Source: Paremcibacter congregatus (GTDB lineage: Bacteria > Pseudomonadota > Alphaproteobacteria > Sphingomonadales > Emcibacteraceae). From it: a DNA stretch of 64,000 nt. Each line of letters begins with the position of its first letter. Within the stretch, counting starts at the first letter, position 1. Below, piece after piece: positions 48,372-56,363 of this stretch. The notes below the pieces were generated by a model, which saw only the letters and a list, made by a program, of their open reading frames with translations, was not told the DNA's origin and did no database searches. The position numbers and the translations under genes are program-made. The stretch spans positions 1,953,501-2,017,500 of the forward strand of contig NZ_CP041025.1 of assembly GCF_006385135.1 (NCBI RefSeq). The letters run 5' to 3'.

Positions 48372-49478
48372 ATGAAGCGTCGTACTTTTCTCACCACTTC
48401 CGCCGCTGCACTAGGTGGCGCTGCCGCGAGTGCTGAACTCTCTGCACCACTATATGCCAAGGGCAAGCGACGTCTTAAAATGGTCACAACCTGGCCCAAA
48501 CGTTTTCCGGGGCTCGGCACCCGCGCCGAACAACTGGCTGAAGACATTGAAACAGCCACCGATGGCCGCATCAAGATCAAGGTCTATGCCGCCAACGAAC
48601 TGGTTCCCGCGCTCGGCGTATTCGATGCCGTCAGTGCCGGAAAGGCCGATATCTATCATGGCGCCGATTATTACTGGCAAGGAAAGCATCAGGCCTTCGC
48701 CTTTTTCGCGGCGGTGCCTTTCGGCCTGAATGCCATGGAAATGTCCCAATGGATTAATTTTGGCGGCGGTCAGGAATTATGGGATGAGCTCGCCGGAGGA
48801 TTCAATCTCAAATCCCTGATCTGCTGCACCACTGGTGTCCAGATGGGTGGATGGTATAAAAAAGAAATCAACAGCCTCGCCGACTTCAAAGGCCTGCGCA
48901 TCCGCATCCCAGGACTGGGGGGTGAAGTACTCAAACGTCTGGGCGCAACCCCCGTCACCAAGGCCGGTGGCGAGATATTCCTTGCGCTAAGTCAGGGAAA
49001 CATTGATGCGTCAGAATGGGTAGGGCCCTGGAATGACATGGCGTTCGGTTTCCAGAACATCACTAAGCATTATTACACGTCGGCTTTTCATGAACCGGGC
49101 CCCGCAATTGCGGCCGGCTTTAACCTGGAGGTCTGGAACAGTTTCAGTAAAGCCGATCAGGCATTGATCAGCGCAATTGCCGGGGACAATTACCAAAAAT
49201 CCCTTGCCGAATATAACGCCCGCAACGCCCAGTCCATGCAGGTTCTGGTGGAAAAACACGGGGTCGAGCTTAAAACATTTTCTGAAGAAATCATGTTAGC
49301 TTTGATCAAAACTTCTGATGAGGTCATGCAGGAACTCGCCCAGACAGATGATATGACCCGCCATATTTACAACAGTTATATGGATACCCGCCGCGCCGCG
49401 ATGGCCTGGAGCAAGGTTGCTGACGAACCTTATCTCATATCACGCCGCCTGTATGAAAACTTTGGTAAGAGACTGTGA
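48372..49478 (+). CDS. TRAP transporter substrate-binding protein (TakP-like)
   Basis: Periplasmic receptor. 368 residues with a twin-arginine signal (MKRRTFLTTSAAALGG). KVYAANELVPALGVFDAVSAGKADIYHGADYYWQGK (about 70-105) and GVQMGGWYKKEINSLADFKGLRIRIPGLGGEVLKRLGATPV match TakP, which binds 2-oxo acids such as pyruvate in Rhodobacter. Substrate is inferred. Start at ATG 48372, supported by GAGGG; an ATG at 48357 is a weaker alternative. Operon with the DctQ and DctM genes. Confidence 0.92.
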   Translation: MKRRTFLTTSAAALGGAAASAELSAPLYAKGKRRLKMVTTWPKRFPGLGTRAEQLAEDIETATDGRIKIKVYAANELVPALGVFDAVSAGKADIYHGADYYWQGKHQAFAFFAAVPFGLNAMEMSQWINFGGGQELWDELAGGFNLKSLICCTTGVQMGGWYKKEINSLADFKGLRIRIPGLGGEVLKRLGATPVTKAGGEIFLALSQGNIDASEWVGPWNDMAFGFQNITKHYYTSAFHEPGPAIAAGFNLEVWNSFSKADQALISAIAGDNYQKSLAEYNARNAQSMQVLVEKHGVELKTFSEEIMLALIKTSDEVMQELAQTDDMTRHIYNSYMDTRRAAMAWSKVADEPYLISRRLYENFGKRL

Positions 49479-49484
49479 TATCTT

Positions 49485-50030
49485 GTGATCATCTCCTTTC
49501 TTCAAAAACTTGCCAGAGCCCTCGACAGTTTTAGTGAGGCAACCGGCCGGATTATCAGTTGGCTCACCTTGTGTCTTGTTGTCATGCAATTTGCAATCGT
49601 TATCGGCCATTACATCTTTCATGTCGGGGAAATTTTCCTGCAGGAAAGCCTGCTATATATGCACAGCATGATTTTTCTTGGCGCCGCCGCCTATACACTG
49701 CGCCATAACGGTCATGTGAGGGTCGATGTTTTCTACTGCCACTTTGGTGAAAAGACCAAAGCCTGGGTCAATCTACTCGGCACGCTTTTCTTTCTGTTGC
49801 CGGTGGCCGGCTTTATCGGCTGGATGGCCTGGCCGTATGTCATGGATTCATGGCAAAGCCTGGAAGGGTCCATCGAAAGCAGCGGCATTCAGGCTGTCTA
49901 TCTGCTGAAAAGCATGATCCTGTTCTTTGCCGTCACAGTTCTGCTTCAGGGGTTCTCGCTGTTACTGCATTCGGTGCTGACCTTATGCGACGCCGAACAT
50001 CTCAGTGAAGAAAAGCCGGAGACTCTATGA
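49485..50030 (+). CDS. TRAP transporter small membrane subunit (DctQ-like)
   Basis: 181 residues with four membrane helices; TRAP DctQ subunits are small and variable. The block FLQESLLYMHSMIFLGAAAYTLRHNGHVRVDVFY (about 46-80) is the family's best conserved part. GTG start at 49485, six bases after the binding-protein stop. Its stop overlaps the DctM ATG by four bases, so the three genes are coupled. Confidence 0.9.
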   Translation: MIISFLQKLARALDSFSEATGRIISWLTLCLVVMQFAIVIGHYIFHVGEIFLQESLLYMHSMIFLGAAAYTLRHNGHVRVDVFYCHFGEKTKAWVNLLGTLFFLLPVAGFIGWMAWPYVMDSWQSLEGSIESSGIQAVYLLKSMILFFAVTVLLQGFSLLLHSVLTLCDAEHLSEEKPETL

Positions 50031-51598
50031 TGGATCTTAATATTGTCCTGTGCCTGTTGATGTTTGTTTCTGTTGTTGTCTTTCTGATGAGCGGCTTTCC
50101 CGTCGCTTTTACCCTGGGCGGCGTGGCGTTAGTTTATGTCTCTGTCGGGGTTTACTTCGACGAGATCGACGCCGATTTTATTGGCCTGATCCCGGAACGT
50201 ATTTTCGGCACAATGACCAACGATGTGCTGCTTGCCGTTCCTCTGTTCGTCTTTATGGGGGTAATGCTGGAACGCTCAAGAATAGCCGAAGACCTTCTTG
50301 ACAGTATGGGTAAACTGATGGGCCGCATGCCGGGCGGCCTCGGCATATCGGTTACGATTGTCGGCGCATTGCTCGCCGCCTCAACTGGCATCGTCGGCGC
50401 AACCGTCGTCACCATGGGGCTGCTCAGCCTGCCCACAATGCTCAAGCGCGGCTACAATCCCGCTCTGGCGTGCGGCGCCATTGCGGCCTCCGGCACTCTG
50501 GGACAGATCATTCCGCCATCGATCGTCTTGGTATTACTCGGTGATCAGCTATCTTCCGCCTGGCAGACGGCGCAACTTGAAATGGGTAATTATGCCCCTG
50601 ATCCCCTGTCGGTCGGCGACCTGTTCGCAGGCGCACTGCTGCCGGGCCTTGGTCTGGTTCTGCTCTATATACTGTATCAGGTCGGTGTCGCTTTCTTCAA
50701 ACCTCACTACGCCCCTCCCTTGCCTCATCAGGCGGCAGAAGACAGGGTATCAACCGTAAAACTTCTCGCGGCGTTTCTGCCGCCCATTCTCCTGATCATC
50801 GCCGTTCTCGGTTCCATCATCAGCGGCATTGCCACCCCGACCGAGGCCGCCGCTGTCGGCGCCGTCGGGGCAATACTGATGGCCGGTTACAAACTTGATC
50901 CGGAAAATGCAACAGCGATCATCTGCAGCAGCTTGGCTCTGGCCGGACTGATCATCATCACCAATCTGTTTGATCTGCGGATGGGACGGGCGGACATAAA
51001 TCCTCTGGATTATATCGGCATGGGGGCGGCGGTATTACTGACGGGGGCTGTTGTCTGGGGCGTATTTACCGGAATCCGGCGGGCCTATGGCCATGAAGTT
51101 TTACCTCTGGTGATGCAATCCACCACCCGGATTTCAGCCATGATCTTTATGATCCTGATTGGCGCCGCTATGTTTTCTCTGGTGTTTAAAGGATTCGAAG
51201 GGGATGAATATATCCATGAGTTCCTTACCAATCTGCCCGGCGGCAAGCTCAGCGCCCTTATACTGGTCATGCTTGTTATGTTTGTGCTTGGTTTCTTCCT
51301 CGACTTTATCGAGATCACCTTCGTGGTGGTGCCGATCGTCGCCCCTGTTTTACTGTTGATGGATATTCATCCAATCTGGCTGGGCATTATGATGGCGATG
51401 AATCTGCAGACCAGCTTTCTTACCCCGCCGTTCGGCTTTGCTCTCTTTTACCTGCGGGGCGTGGCCCCCGAAGAAGTCAGTACGATGCAGATTTACAAAG
51501 GCGCGCTGCCTTATGTGATGATCCAAGTGATCATGCTGGTCATTCTGTGGCATATTCCGGAAATGACCACCTGGCTGCCACAGGTAATTTTTGGATAA
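50027..51598 (+). CDS. TRAP transporter large membrane subunit (DctM-like)
   Basis: Forms the transport channel. 523 residues, longer than the ~430 of classic DctM. VTIVGALLAASTGIVGATVVTMGLLSLPTMLKRGYNPALACGAIAASGTLGQIIPPSI (about 105-165) is the family signature; LVIMSFLTPPFGFALFYLRGVAP-type sequence ends the protein. The extra length lies in a middle insertion (about 260-340) with two additional helices, as in the mannitol/chloroaromatic and 2-oxo-acid subgroups. Confidence 0.93.
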   Translation: MMDLNIVLCLLMFVSVVVFLMSGFPVAFTLGGVALVYVSVGVYFDEIDADFIGLIPERIFGTMTNDVLLAVPLFVFMGVMLERSRIAEDLLDSMGKLMGRMPGGLGISVTIVGALLAASTGIVGATVVTMGLLSLPTMLKRGYNPALACGAIAASGTLGQIIPPSIVLVLLGDQLSSAWQTAQLEMGNYAPDPLSVGDLFAGALLPGLGLVLLYILYQVGVAFFKPHYAPPLPHQAAEDRVSTVKLLAAFLPPILLIIAVLGSIISGIATPTEAAAVGAVGAILMAGYKLDPENATAIICSSLALAGLIIITNLFDLRMGRADINPLDYIGMGAAVLLTGAVVWGVFTGIRRAYGHEVLPLVMQSTTRISAMIFMILIGAAMFSLVFKGFEGDEYIHEFLTNLPGGKLSALILVMLVMFVLGFFLDFIEITFVVVPIVAPVLLLMDIHPIWLGIMMAMNLQTSFLTPPFGFALFYLRGVAPEEVSTMQIYKGALPYVMIQVIMLVILWHIPEMTTWLPQVIFG

Positions 51599-51610
51599 AG
51601 GCCTCTAACC

Positions 51611-51835
51611 TCAATCGTCTTCCAATACGCCATATTGAAAGACCTCATTCAGCGGCACGTCAAATGCCGCGGCGATTTTGAAGGCGAGCTCCAGGGACGG
51701 TGAATATTTATGCGCTTCCAACGCCAGAATGGTCTGACGCGTGACGCCCACCCGTTTGGCGAGCTCCGCCTGACTGATGCCGCCAGCTTCAAAGCGCAAG
51801 ATTTTGATATTATTGAAAATTTTAGGCTCCGCCAT
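51611..51835 (-). CDS. Xre/Cro-type helix-turn-helix regulator
   Basis: 74 residues, essentially one HTH_3 domain: [39 protein letters not shown] (20-58). No effector domain. It starts three bases after the stop of the membrane protein gene and is probably co-transcribed. Small Xre proteins paired with DUF2178-like membrane proteins occur in many bacteria and usually autoregulate. A cluster of palindromes upstream of the pair fits that. Confidence 0.85.
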   Translation of the reverse strand: MAEPKIFNNIKILRFEAGGISQAELAKRVGVTRQTILALEAHKYSPSLELAFKIAAAFDVPLNEVFQYGVLEDD

Positions 51836-51838
51836 AGA

Positions 51839-52306
51839 TCAATATCCCCGGCGATAATAAAATAGTCGCGTCACATCCTTGGCAATCGCCGCCCCCACCA
51901 GGGTCAGCATCAGGTAGGTCGCCATCCGCAGTCGGGTCAGGGATTCATACTGGAAACTGAAGATGCTGGTGGTGATGTCATTCAGGATCATATGGCCGAT
52001 CAGAAAAACAATCCCGCCACAAACCACCAGATAGCCGACCTGATATCCCATCGCAGCAAAATGCCGGTCTCTCTCGTCCTGTTTTTCTTCTTTTCCGATG
52101 TCCAGCAGCCAGTGAATGGCGATACTGCCCAAAATCGACATCACTATAATTGCCCCCACGATCAGCCCCAATGCTTCGGTATTTTCCGCAAGGCTGCCTT
52201 CTAGTCTGAGCAATTTCGGGAAAAAATTAATGGCTATCGCCCCATCGAGAATGAGGTTCGCCCAGATATGTTTTTCACGGCTGGATACGTCCGTTAAAAA
52301 TGACAT
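51839..52306 (-). CDS. Membrane protein paired with Xre regulator (DUF2178-like)
   Basis: 155 residues with four predicted membrane helices: about 16-34, 44-66 (LGLIVGAIIVMSILGSIAIHWL), 88-110 (YQVGYLVVCGGIVFLIGHMIL) and 128-145. A conserved-looking cytosolic EEKQDERDRHFAAMGYQ follows helix 2; this resembles the 'DERD' block of DUF2178-type proteins. Start at ATG 52306 with a strong AAGGAG. Function unknown. Upstream of it lies a palindrome-rich region shared with no other gene. Confidence 0.78.
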   Translation of the reverse strand: MSFLTDVSSREKHIWANLILDGAIAINFFPKLLRLEGSLAENTEALGLIVGAIIVMSILGSIAIHWLLDIGKEEKQDERDRHFAAMGYQVGYLVVCGGIVFLIGHMILNDITTSIFSFQYESLTRLRMATYLMLTLVGAAIAKDVTRLFYYRRGY

Positions 52307-52336
52307 GACCTGCTCCTTTTGTTTGTTCAAAAGGAA

Positions 52337-52356
52337 ATGTAATATATATTTTACAT
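52337..52356. promoter_or_regulatory. AT-rich inverted repeat 1 upstream of Xre pair
   Basis: ATGTAA (52337-52342) and TTACAT (52351-52356) flank an AT-only centre, 31 bases before the membrane-protein start codon. Probably operator or promoter sequence for the pair. Confidence 0.45.
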
Positions 52357-52358
52357 AA

Positions 52359-52397
52359 TGTATAGTATTTTATACATTTAGTATGAAATACTATACA
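52359..52397. promoter_or_regulatory. Large inverted repeat 2 with nested half-sites, upstream of Xre pair
   Basis: TGTATAGTATTT (52359-52370) and AAATACTATACA (52386-52397) are perfect 12-base arms. Inside the loop, ATAC (52372-52375) and GTAT (52381-52384) make a second short palindrome, so TATAC/GTATA half-sites recur. It lies just after the LPMO-like gene stop. Operator for the Xre protein is the simplest reading. Confidence 0.5.
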
Positions 52398-52405
52398 CTC
52401 TATAT

Positions 52406-52972
52406 TTAGCGTACCAGTTTCAGCTTGGCACCCTGATGGTAATAAATCCGTTTCAGGCTAATGCTGCCATCGGGCTGATTATCAAATTTGTCGGTCATCA
52501 CCTGACGCACCACCAGAATAATATCCCCCGTAACATCCGGCAGTTTAACCTTGGTTTTCAGGACATTATCTTTAACCCGCCGGGGTTTGCAATTGCCTTC
52601 CGGACACGGGGATGCAATTTTCATCAGTATGTTTTTATGAGGGATCGGCGTGTTATAATCGGGAATGCTTCGGATCGGCATCACATCCTGCCCATAAAGG
52701 TCGGTGGTATAGGACACCACGATATAGCCCGGATGGGTGACATAACCGTCGATCACCAACTCAAGCTCTGACCCCGCCTTGACGGTCAGGGCGTCGGCTT
52801 CTTCCACATCCACCCCCGGCGCGCCAAAGGGCGCCACTTTCAACGTGGTGTCGTCCATCCCATGTCCGCCCATCAGCGGCTTTGGAGACACCAGATCAAT
52901 ATGAGCCTGGGCCGTCGCCGTAAATGTAAAAATCAATGCCACTGTCCATAATATTTTATTCAACATTTTCAT
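52406..52972 (-). CDS. Secreted LPMO-like protein with mature N-terminal histidine
   Basis: 188 residues. Signal peptide 1-23 ends AQA, so signal peptidase would leave His24 as residue 1 of the mature protein (HIDLVSPKPL). His80 in YVTHPGYIVVSY is a candidate second ligand of a copper histidine brace, and Cys123/Cys128 could form a disulfide. These traits resemble the SCE4755-like/LPMO-like group and other small copper proteins. Copper binding and oxygenase action are inferred, not shown. The ATG overlaps the upstream GNAT gene stop (ATGA); the GNAT gene itself is 19 bases after parC, so the three may share a transcript. Confidence 0.72.
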   Translation of the reverse strand: MKMLNKILWTVALIFTFTATAQAHIDLVSPKPLMGGHGMDDTTLKVAPFGAPGVDVEEADALTVKAGSELELVIDGYVTHPGYIVVSYTTDLYGQDVMPIRSIPDYNTPIPHKNILMKIASPCPEGNCKPRRVKDNVLKTKVKLPDVTGDIILVVRQVMTDKFDNQPDGSISLKRIYYHQGAKLKLVR

Positions 52973-53535
52973 TCGTTCTGTCTCCATTGTAAAATCTCTT
53001 CATCCAGAATAGCCCAGCGTTCGTGATCGCGCCATTTACCGCCGATCTGGAGGTATTTCGGGCTGAAGCCCTCCTTGCGAAATCCTAGTTTTTCCACCAG
53101 TTTGATTGATGGAATGTTGTCTGGCTGGATATTGGCTTCAAACCGGTGCAGCCCGAGCTGTTCAACGGCATAGTCCAGCACAAGCTGCATACCTTCCCGC
53201 ATGTAACCCTGCCCGGCATAGGCTTCGTCTGCATAATAGCCAAGACTTGCCGAGCGGATCACCCCGAGCATGATATTATTGAGGTTCACCACCCCGATCA
53301 GGTGGCCTGTGTTGCGGTCAAAGATGAGACACCCCTGGGTCACGCCGCGTTTGATACGGGCAAGGTAATGATCGAAATACTGCGGATCGGCGGAATGATA
53401 TACCCAAGGCTGATGATAATCCACGTTGCGCTTTAAGAAGTCGAGAAAAACAGCCTGCATCGCCCGCGAAGGCGCCATCACTTTAACCCGTTCCCCCAAC
53501 CGCAATGATTTAGGCGGGGCGATGATGTTTATCAT
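52969..53535 (-). CDS. RimJ/RimL-type GNAT acetyltransferase
   Basis: 188 residues. GVVNLNNIMLGVIRSASLGYYADEAYAGQGYMREGMQLVLDYAVEQLGLHRFEANIQPDNIPSIKLVEKLGFRKEG (about 81-156) is the complete GNAT core as in RimJ, which acetylates the N-terminus of ribosomal protein S5, or in antibiotic/peptide acetyltransferases. Substrate not decided. Four-base coupling to the LPMO-like gene. Confidence 0.87.
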   Translation of the reverse strand: MINIIAPPKSLRLGERVKVMAPSRAMQAVFLDFLKRNVDYHQPWVYHSADPQYFDHYLARIKRGVTQGCLIFDRNTGHLIGVVNLNNIMLGVIRSASLGYYADEAYAGQGYMREGMQLVLDYAVEQLGLHRFEANIQPDNIPSIKLVEKLGFRKEGFSPKYLQIGGKWRDHERWAILDEEILQWRQNE

Positions 53536-53554
53536 GGTTCACCCCGCTTACATC

Positions 53555-55792
53555 TCAGGAAAATCGGTTTGTCGTTGGGAAACCATGCGGCGGCATACGA
53601 CCCACAGACCCGCGACGTCCAAGCCAGGCGGTCAGGTCGGTTTCCGTCCGCGTTTTTCCACCCTTCATAGGCCAGGACAATCCCTCTTCCGCCTTGAAGG
53701 AAATAATGTCCCCCAGCTGCGCTTCATTATACTTCTGCAGAATTGGCCCGCGGCCCCGGTTCATTTGCGGCATCTGATCAATCGGGAAGATCAGCATCTT
53801 ACGGCTAGTGCCGATGATGGCCACATGATCGTCTTCATCCTCAATGATACGACAGACGGCAACTTTATTTTTACCATCCTCCACATTCATCACCTGTTTG
53901 CCATTCTTGGTGCTGGCGATGACGTTGTCGGCGTCGAGCATAAAGCCGCGCCCGCGTTCGGATACCACCATGATCTTCTTGCCCGGCTGATGGACAAACA
54001 GACCAATGATTTCTTCTTCATTAGGCAAATCAATCATCAGACGCACCGGTTCACCATGGCCGCGTCCGCCCGGCAATTTGTCACAGCCAAGGGTATAAAA
54101 ACGGCCATTGCTGGCGACGAGAATCATTTTGTCGGTGGTATAGGCGGTAAAGCCAAATTTCGGTTTATCCCCATCTTTATATTTGATCTTGTCGTCGATC
54201 GCCACATGCCCCTTCATCCCCCGGACCCAGCCTTTATGAGAACAGATCACCGTAATGGGTTCTTTCTCGATCATGGCCTCTACCGGGATCATATCAACCA
54301 CCGGTGCATCGGCGAAGAGCGTTCGGCGCGCTCCAAGTTCTGTCTTGGCGCCAAATTTTTTGCGAATGTCTTTGATCTCGTCCGAAATATGGGTCCAGCG
54401 CAGGTCCTCGCTGGCGAGCAGCTCCAGAAGTCCCGCCTTTTCAGCCTCAAGAGCCTCATACTCAGTCTTGATTTCCATCTCTTCCAGTTTACGTAAAGAC
54501 CGCAAGCGCATGTTGAGAATGGACTCCGCCTGAACTTCGGTCAGCGAGAAAGTATCCATCAGGCATTTCTTGACCGCATCCTCTTCGCGGATGATGCGAA
54601 TAACCTCGTCCAGATTAAGATAGGCGATCAGATAGCCGCCCAATACTTCCAAACGATGTTCAATCTTGCCCAGACGATATTTAGAGCGCCGCACCAACAC
54701 GTCCTGCCGATGATCTAGGAATGCCTGCAAAACCTCGCGCAGGCTCATCACCCTGGGGAGTTTGCCGCCTTCCAGCACATTCATGTTCAGTGATGCGCGG
54801 GTTTCCAGGTCAGTAAGCCGGAACAGACTTTCCATCAGGACTTCCGGTTCCACGGTACGCGATTTCGGCTCAACGACAATGCGGATATCTTCACTGGATT
54901 CATCCAGGATATCGGCAAGAAGCGGCAGTTTTTTCTGATACATCAGATCGGCAATGCGTTCGATCAGTTTCGATTTCTGCACCTGATAGGGGATTTCAGT
55001 AATCACGATCTGATACATGCCGCGACCGGTGTCTTCCACTTCCCATTTGGCGCGCAGACGGAAACTGCCACGACCCGTTTCATAAGAACGGATAATGCTT
55101 TCCCGCGGTTCGACAATGGTGCCGCCGGTGGGAAAATCTGGTCCGTTAATAAAGGTGACAATCTTTTCAATCGTCGCATTGGGGAACTTAATCAGATGCA
55201 ATAGCGCATTACAGATTTCCCCGACGTTATGGGGGGGAATGCTGGTCGCCATGCCAACCGCAATCCCGGTGGCGCCATTGGCCAACAAATTGGGGAAATT
55301 GGCCGGCATCACGATCGGTTCTTCTTCTTCCCCGTCATAAGTTTCTCGGAAGTCGACCGCGTCCTGATCCAGCCCTTCCATCAGCGCCGTGGCGATGGCT
55401 GTCATCCGCGCTTCGGTATAGCGCATGGCCGCCGCATTATCGCCGTCGATGTTGCCGAAGTTGCCCTGACCATCCACAAGGGGATAACGCACGGCAAATT
55501 CCTGAGCCAGACGCACCATCGCGTCATAGACCGACTGGTCGCCGTGGGGGTGATATTTACCGATCACATCGCCAACCACGCGGGCGCATTTTTTAAAGCC
55601 CGTCTCGGGGTTAAGCTTCAGATGGCGCATGGCAAACAGCAATCGCCGATGCACCGGTTTCAAGCCGTCGCGCACATCCGGCAGCGACCGGGACATGATG
55701 GTGGATAAAGCATAGGAAAGGTAACGGTCCCCAAGAGTATCACTCAGGGCCACGTCTAGGACGTTATCGTCATTTACTGAAATATCACTCAT
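53555..55792 (-). CDS. parC: DNA topoisomerase IV subunit A
   Basis: Cleavage subunit of the type II topoisomerase that decatenates daughter chromosomes. 745 residues. [26 protein letters not shown], the catalytic Tyr125 in [10 protein letters not shown], and the C-terminal beta-propeller with its [20 protein letters not shown] end. The quinolone region reads [14 protein letters not shown], with Gln86 where E. coli GyrA/ParC have Ser. Start at ATG 55792; in-frame upstream codons give an unrelated extension. Confidence 0.97.
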   Translation of the reverse strand: MSDISVNDDNVLDVALSDTLGDRYLSYALSTIMSRSLPDVRDGLKPVHRRLLFAMRHLKLNPETGFKKCARVVGDVIGKYHPHGDQSVYDAMVRLAQEFAVRYPLVDGQGNFGNIDGDNAAAMRYTEARMTAIATALMEGLDQDAVDFRETYDGEEEEPIVMPANFPNLLANGATGIAVGMATSIPPHNVGEICNALLHLIKFPNATIEKIVTFINGPDFPTGGTIVEPRESIIRSYETGRGSFRLRAKWEVEDTGRGMYQIVITEIPYQVQKSKLIERIADLMYQKKLPLLADILDESSEDIRIVVEPKSRTVEPEVLMESLFRLTDLETRASLNMNVLEGGKLPRVMSLREVLQAFLDHRQDVLVRRSKYRLGKIEHRLEVLGGYLIAYLNLDEVIRIIREEDAVKKCLMDTFSLTEVQAESILNMRLRSLRKLEEMEIKTEYEALEAEKAGLLELLASEDLRWTHISDEIKDIRKKFGAKTELGARRTLFADAPVVDMIPVEAMIEKEPITVICSHKGWVRGMKGHVAIDDKIKYKDGDKPKFGFTAYTTDKMILVASNGRFYTLGCDKLPGGRGHGEPVRLMIDLPNEEEIIGLFVHQPGKKIMVVSERGRGFMLDADNVIASTKNGKQVMNVEDGKNKVAVCRIIEDEDDHVAIIGTSRKMLIFPIDQMPQMNRGRGPILQKYNEAQLGDIISFKAEEGLSWPMKGGKTRTETDLTAWLGRRGSVGRMPPHGFPTTNRFS

Positions 55793-55916
55793 GAAAAGAC
55801 TATAGCAAAAAAAATCTCGGACACCACAAGATATGCTGCTAAAGTATATTTTTTTTATCTCCCCCAATCGCGCAGGAAGTCCCCGTACGCTGCAGCGGGG
55901 TATACAAGGAACAGAC
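55793..55916. promoter_or_regulatory. Divergent region between parC and the VOC gene
   Basis: 124 bases between outward-facing genes. AT-rich near parC (a run of A's and TATATTTTTTTTA), then GC-rich toward the VOC start with its AAGGA ribosome site. Both promoters should be here; I cannot place them with confidence. Confidence 0.3.
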
Positions 55917-56363
55917 ATGCCGACACACCCTTCCCATGCGCTGCCGATCCTGTTTTACCAGGACGTGAGAAACGCCCTTACGTGGCTGGAAGAAACCTAT
56001 GGTTTTAACCCTATTGTCGTCTTTGAAGATGATGCCGGGGCTATCGTTCACGCAGAAATGATGCTGGGTAGCGCTCATATCATGCTGGGCCCGGCCGGAA
56101 TGGTCGAATGGGCGGTCAGTCCGCAAAAACAACATGGCTGGAACACCCAGCAGACATATATTTACGTTGATGATGTCGACGCCCATCATGTCGGCGTCGA
56201 AATGATGCGCGGGGTCACCGCCACGGTGCCTGAAAAACAGTTTTACGGGGATAAAACATACCGGACCACTGATATCGAAGGCCATCGCTGGATCTTTGCC
56301 GAACGCATAAAAACCGCCAGCAAGGAAGAGATGGCGAAAGCCACGGGCTTAACCGTCAGATAA
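55917..56363 (+). CDS. VOC-superfamily (glyoxalase/bleomycin resistance-like) protein
   Basis: 148 residues: a single glyoxalase-type fold. [46 protein letters not shown] (14-59) and [16 protein letters not shown] ... [16 protein letters not shown] are the paired beta-alpha-beta units. It resembles the PhnB/YycE-like 'uncharacterised glyoxalase' group. Metal ligands not assigned. Start at ATG 55917 with AAGGA six bases before. It overlaps the convergent U32 gene by 15 bases. Confidence 0.85.
   Translation: MPTHPSHALPILFYQDVRNALTWLEETYGFNPIVVFEDDAGAIVHAEMMLGSAHIMLGPAGMVEWAVSPQKQHGWNTQQTYIYVDDVDAHHVGVEMMRGVTATVPEKQFYGDKTYRTTDIEGHRWIFAERIKTASKEEMAKATGLTVR

Noticed and set aside
53426-54496. 356-codon plus-strand frame with a plausible length for a gene
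   Set aside because: Antisense to parC and the GNAT gene, with no domain, no ribosome site and His/Arg-rich shadow composition.
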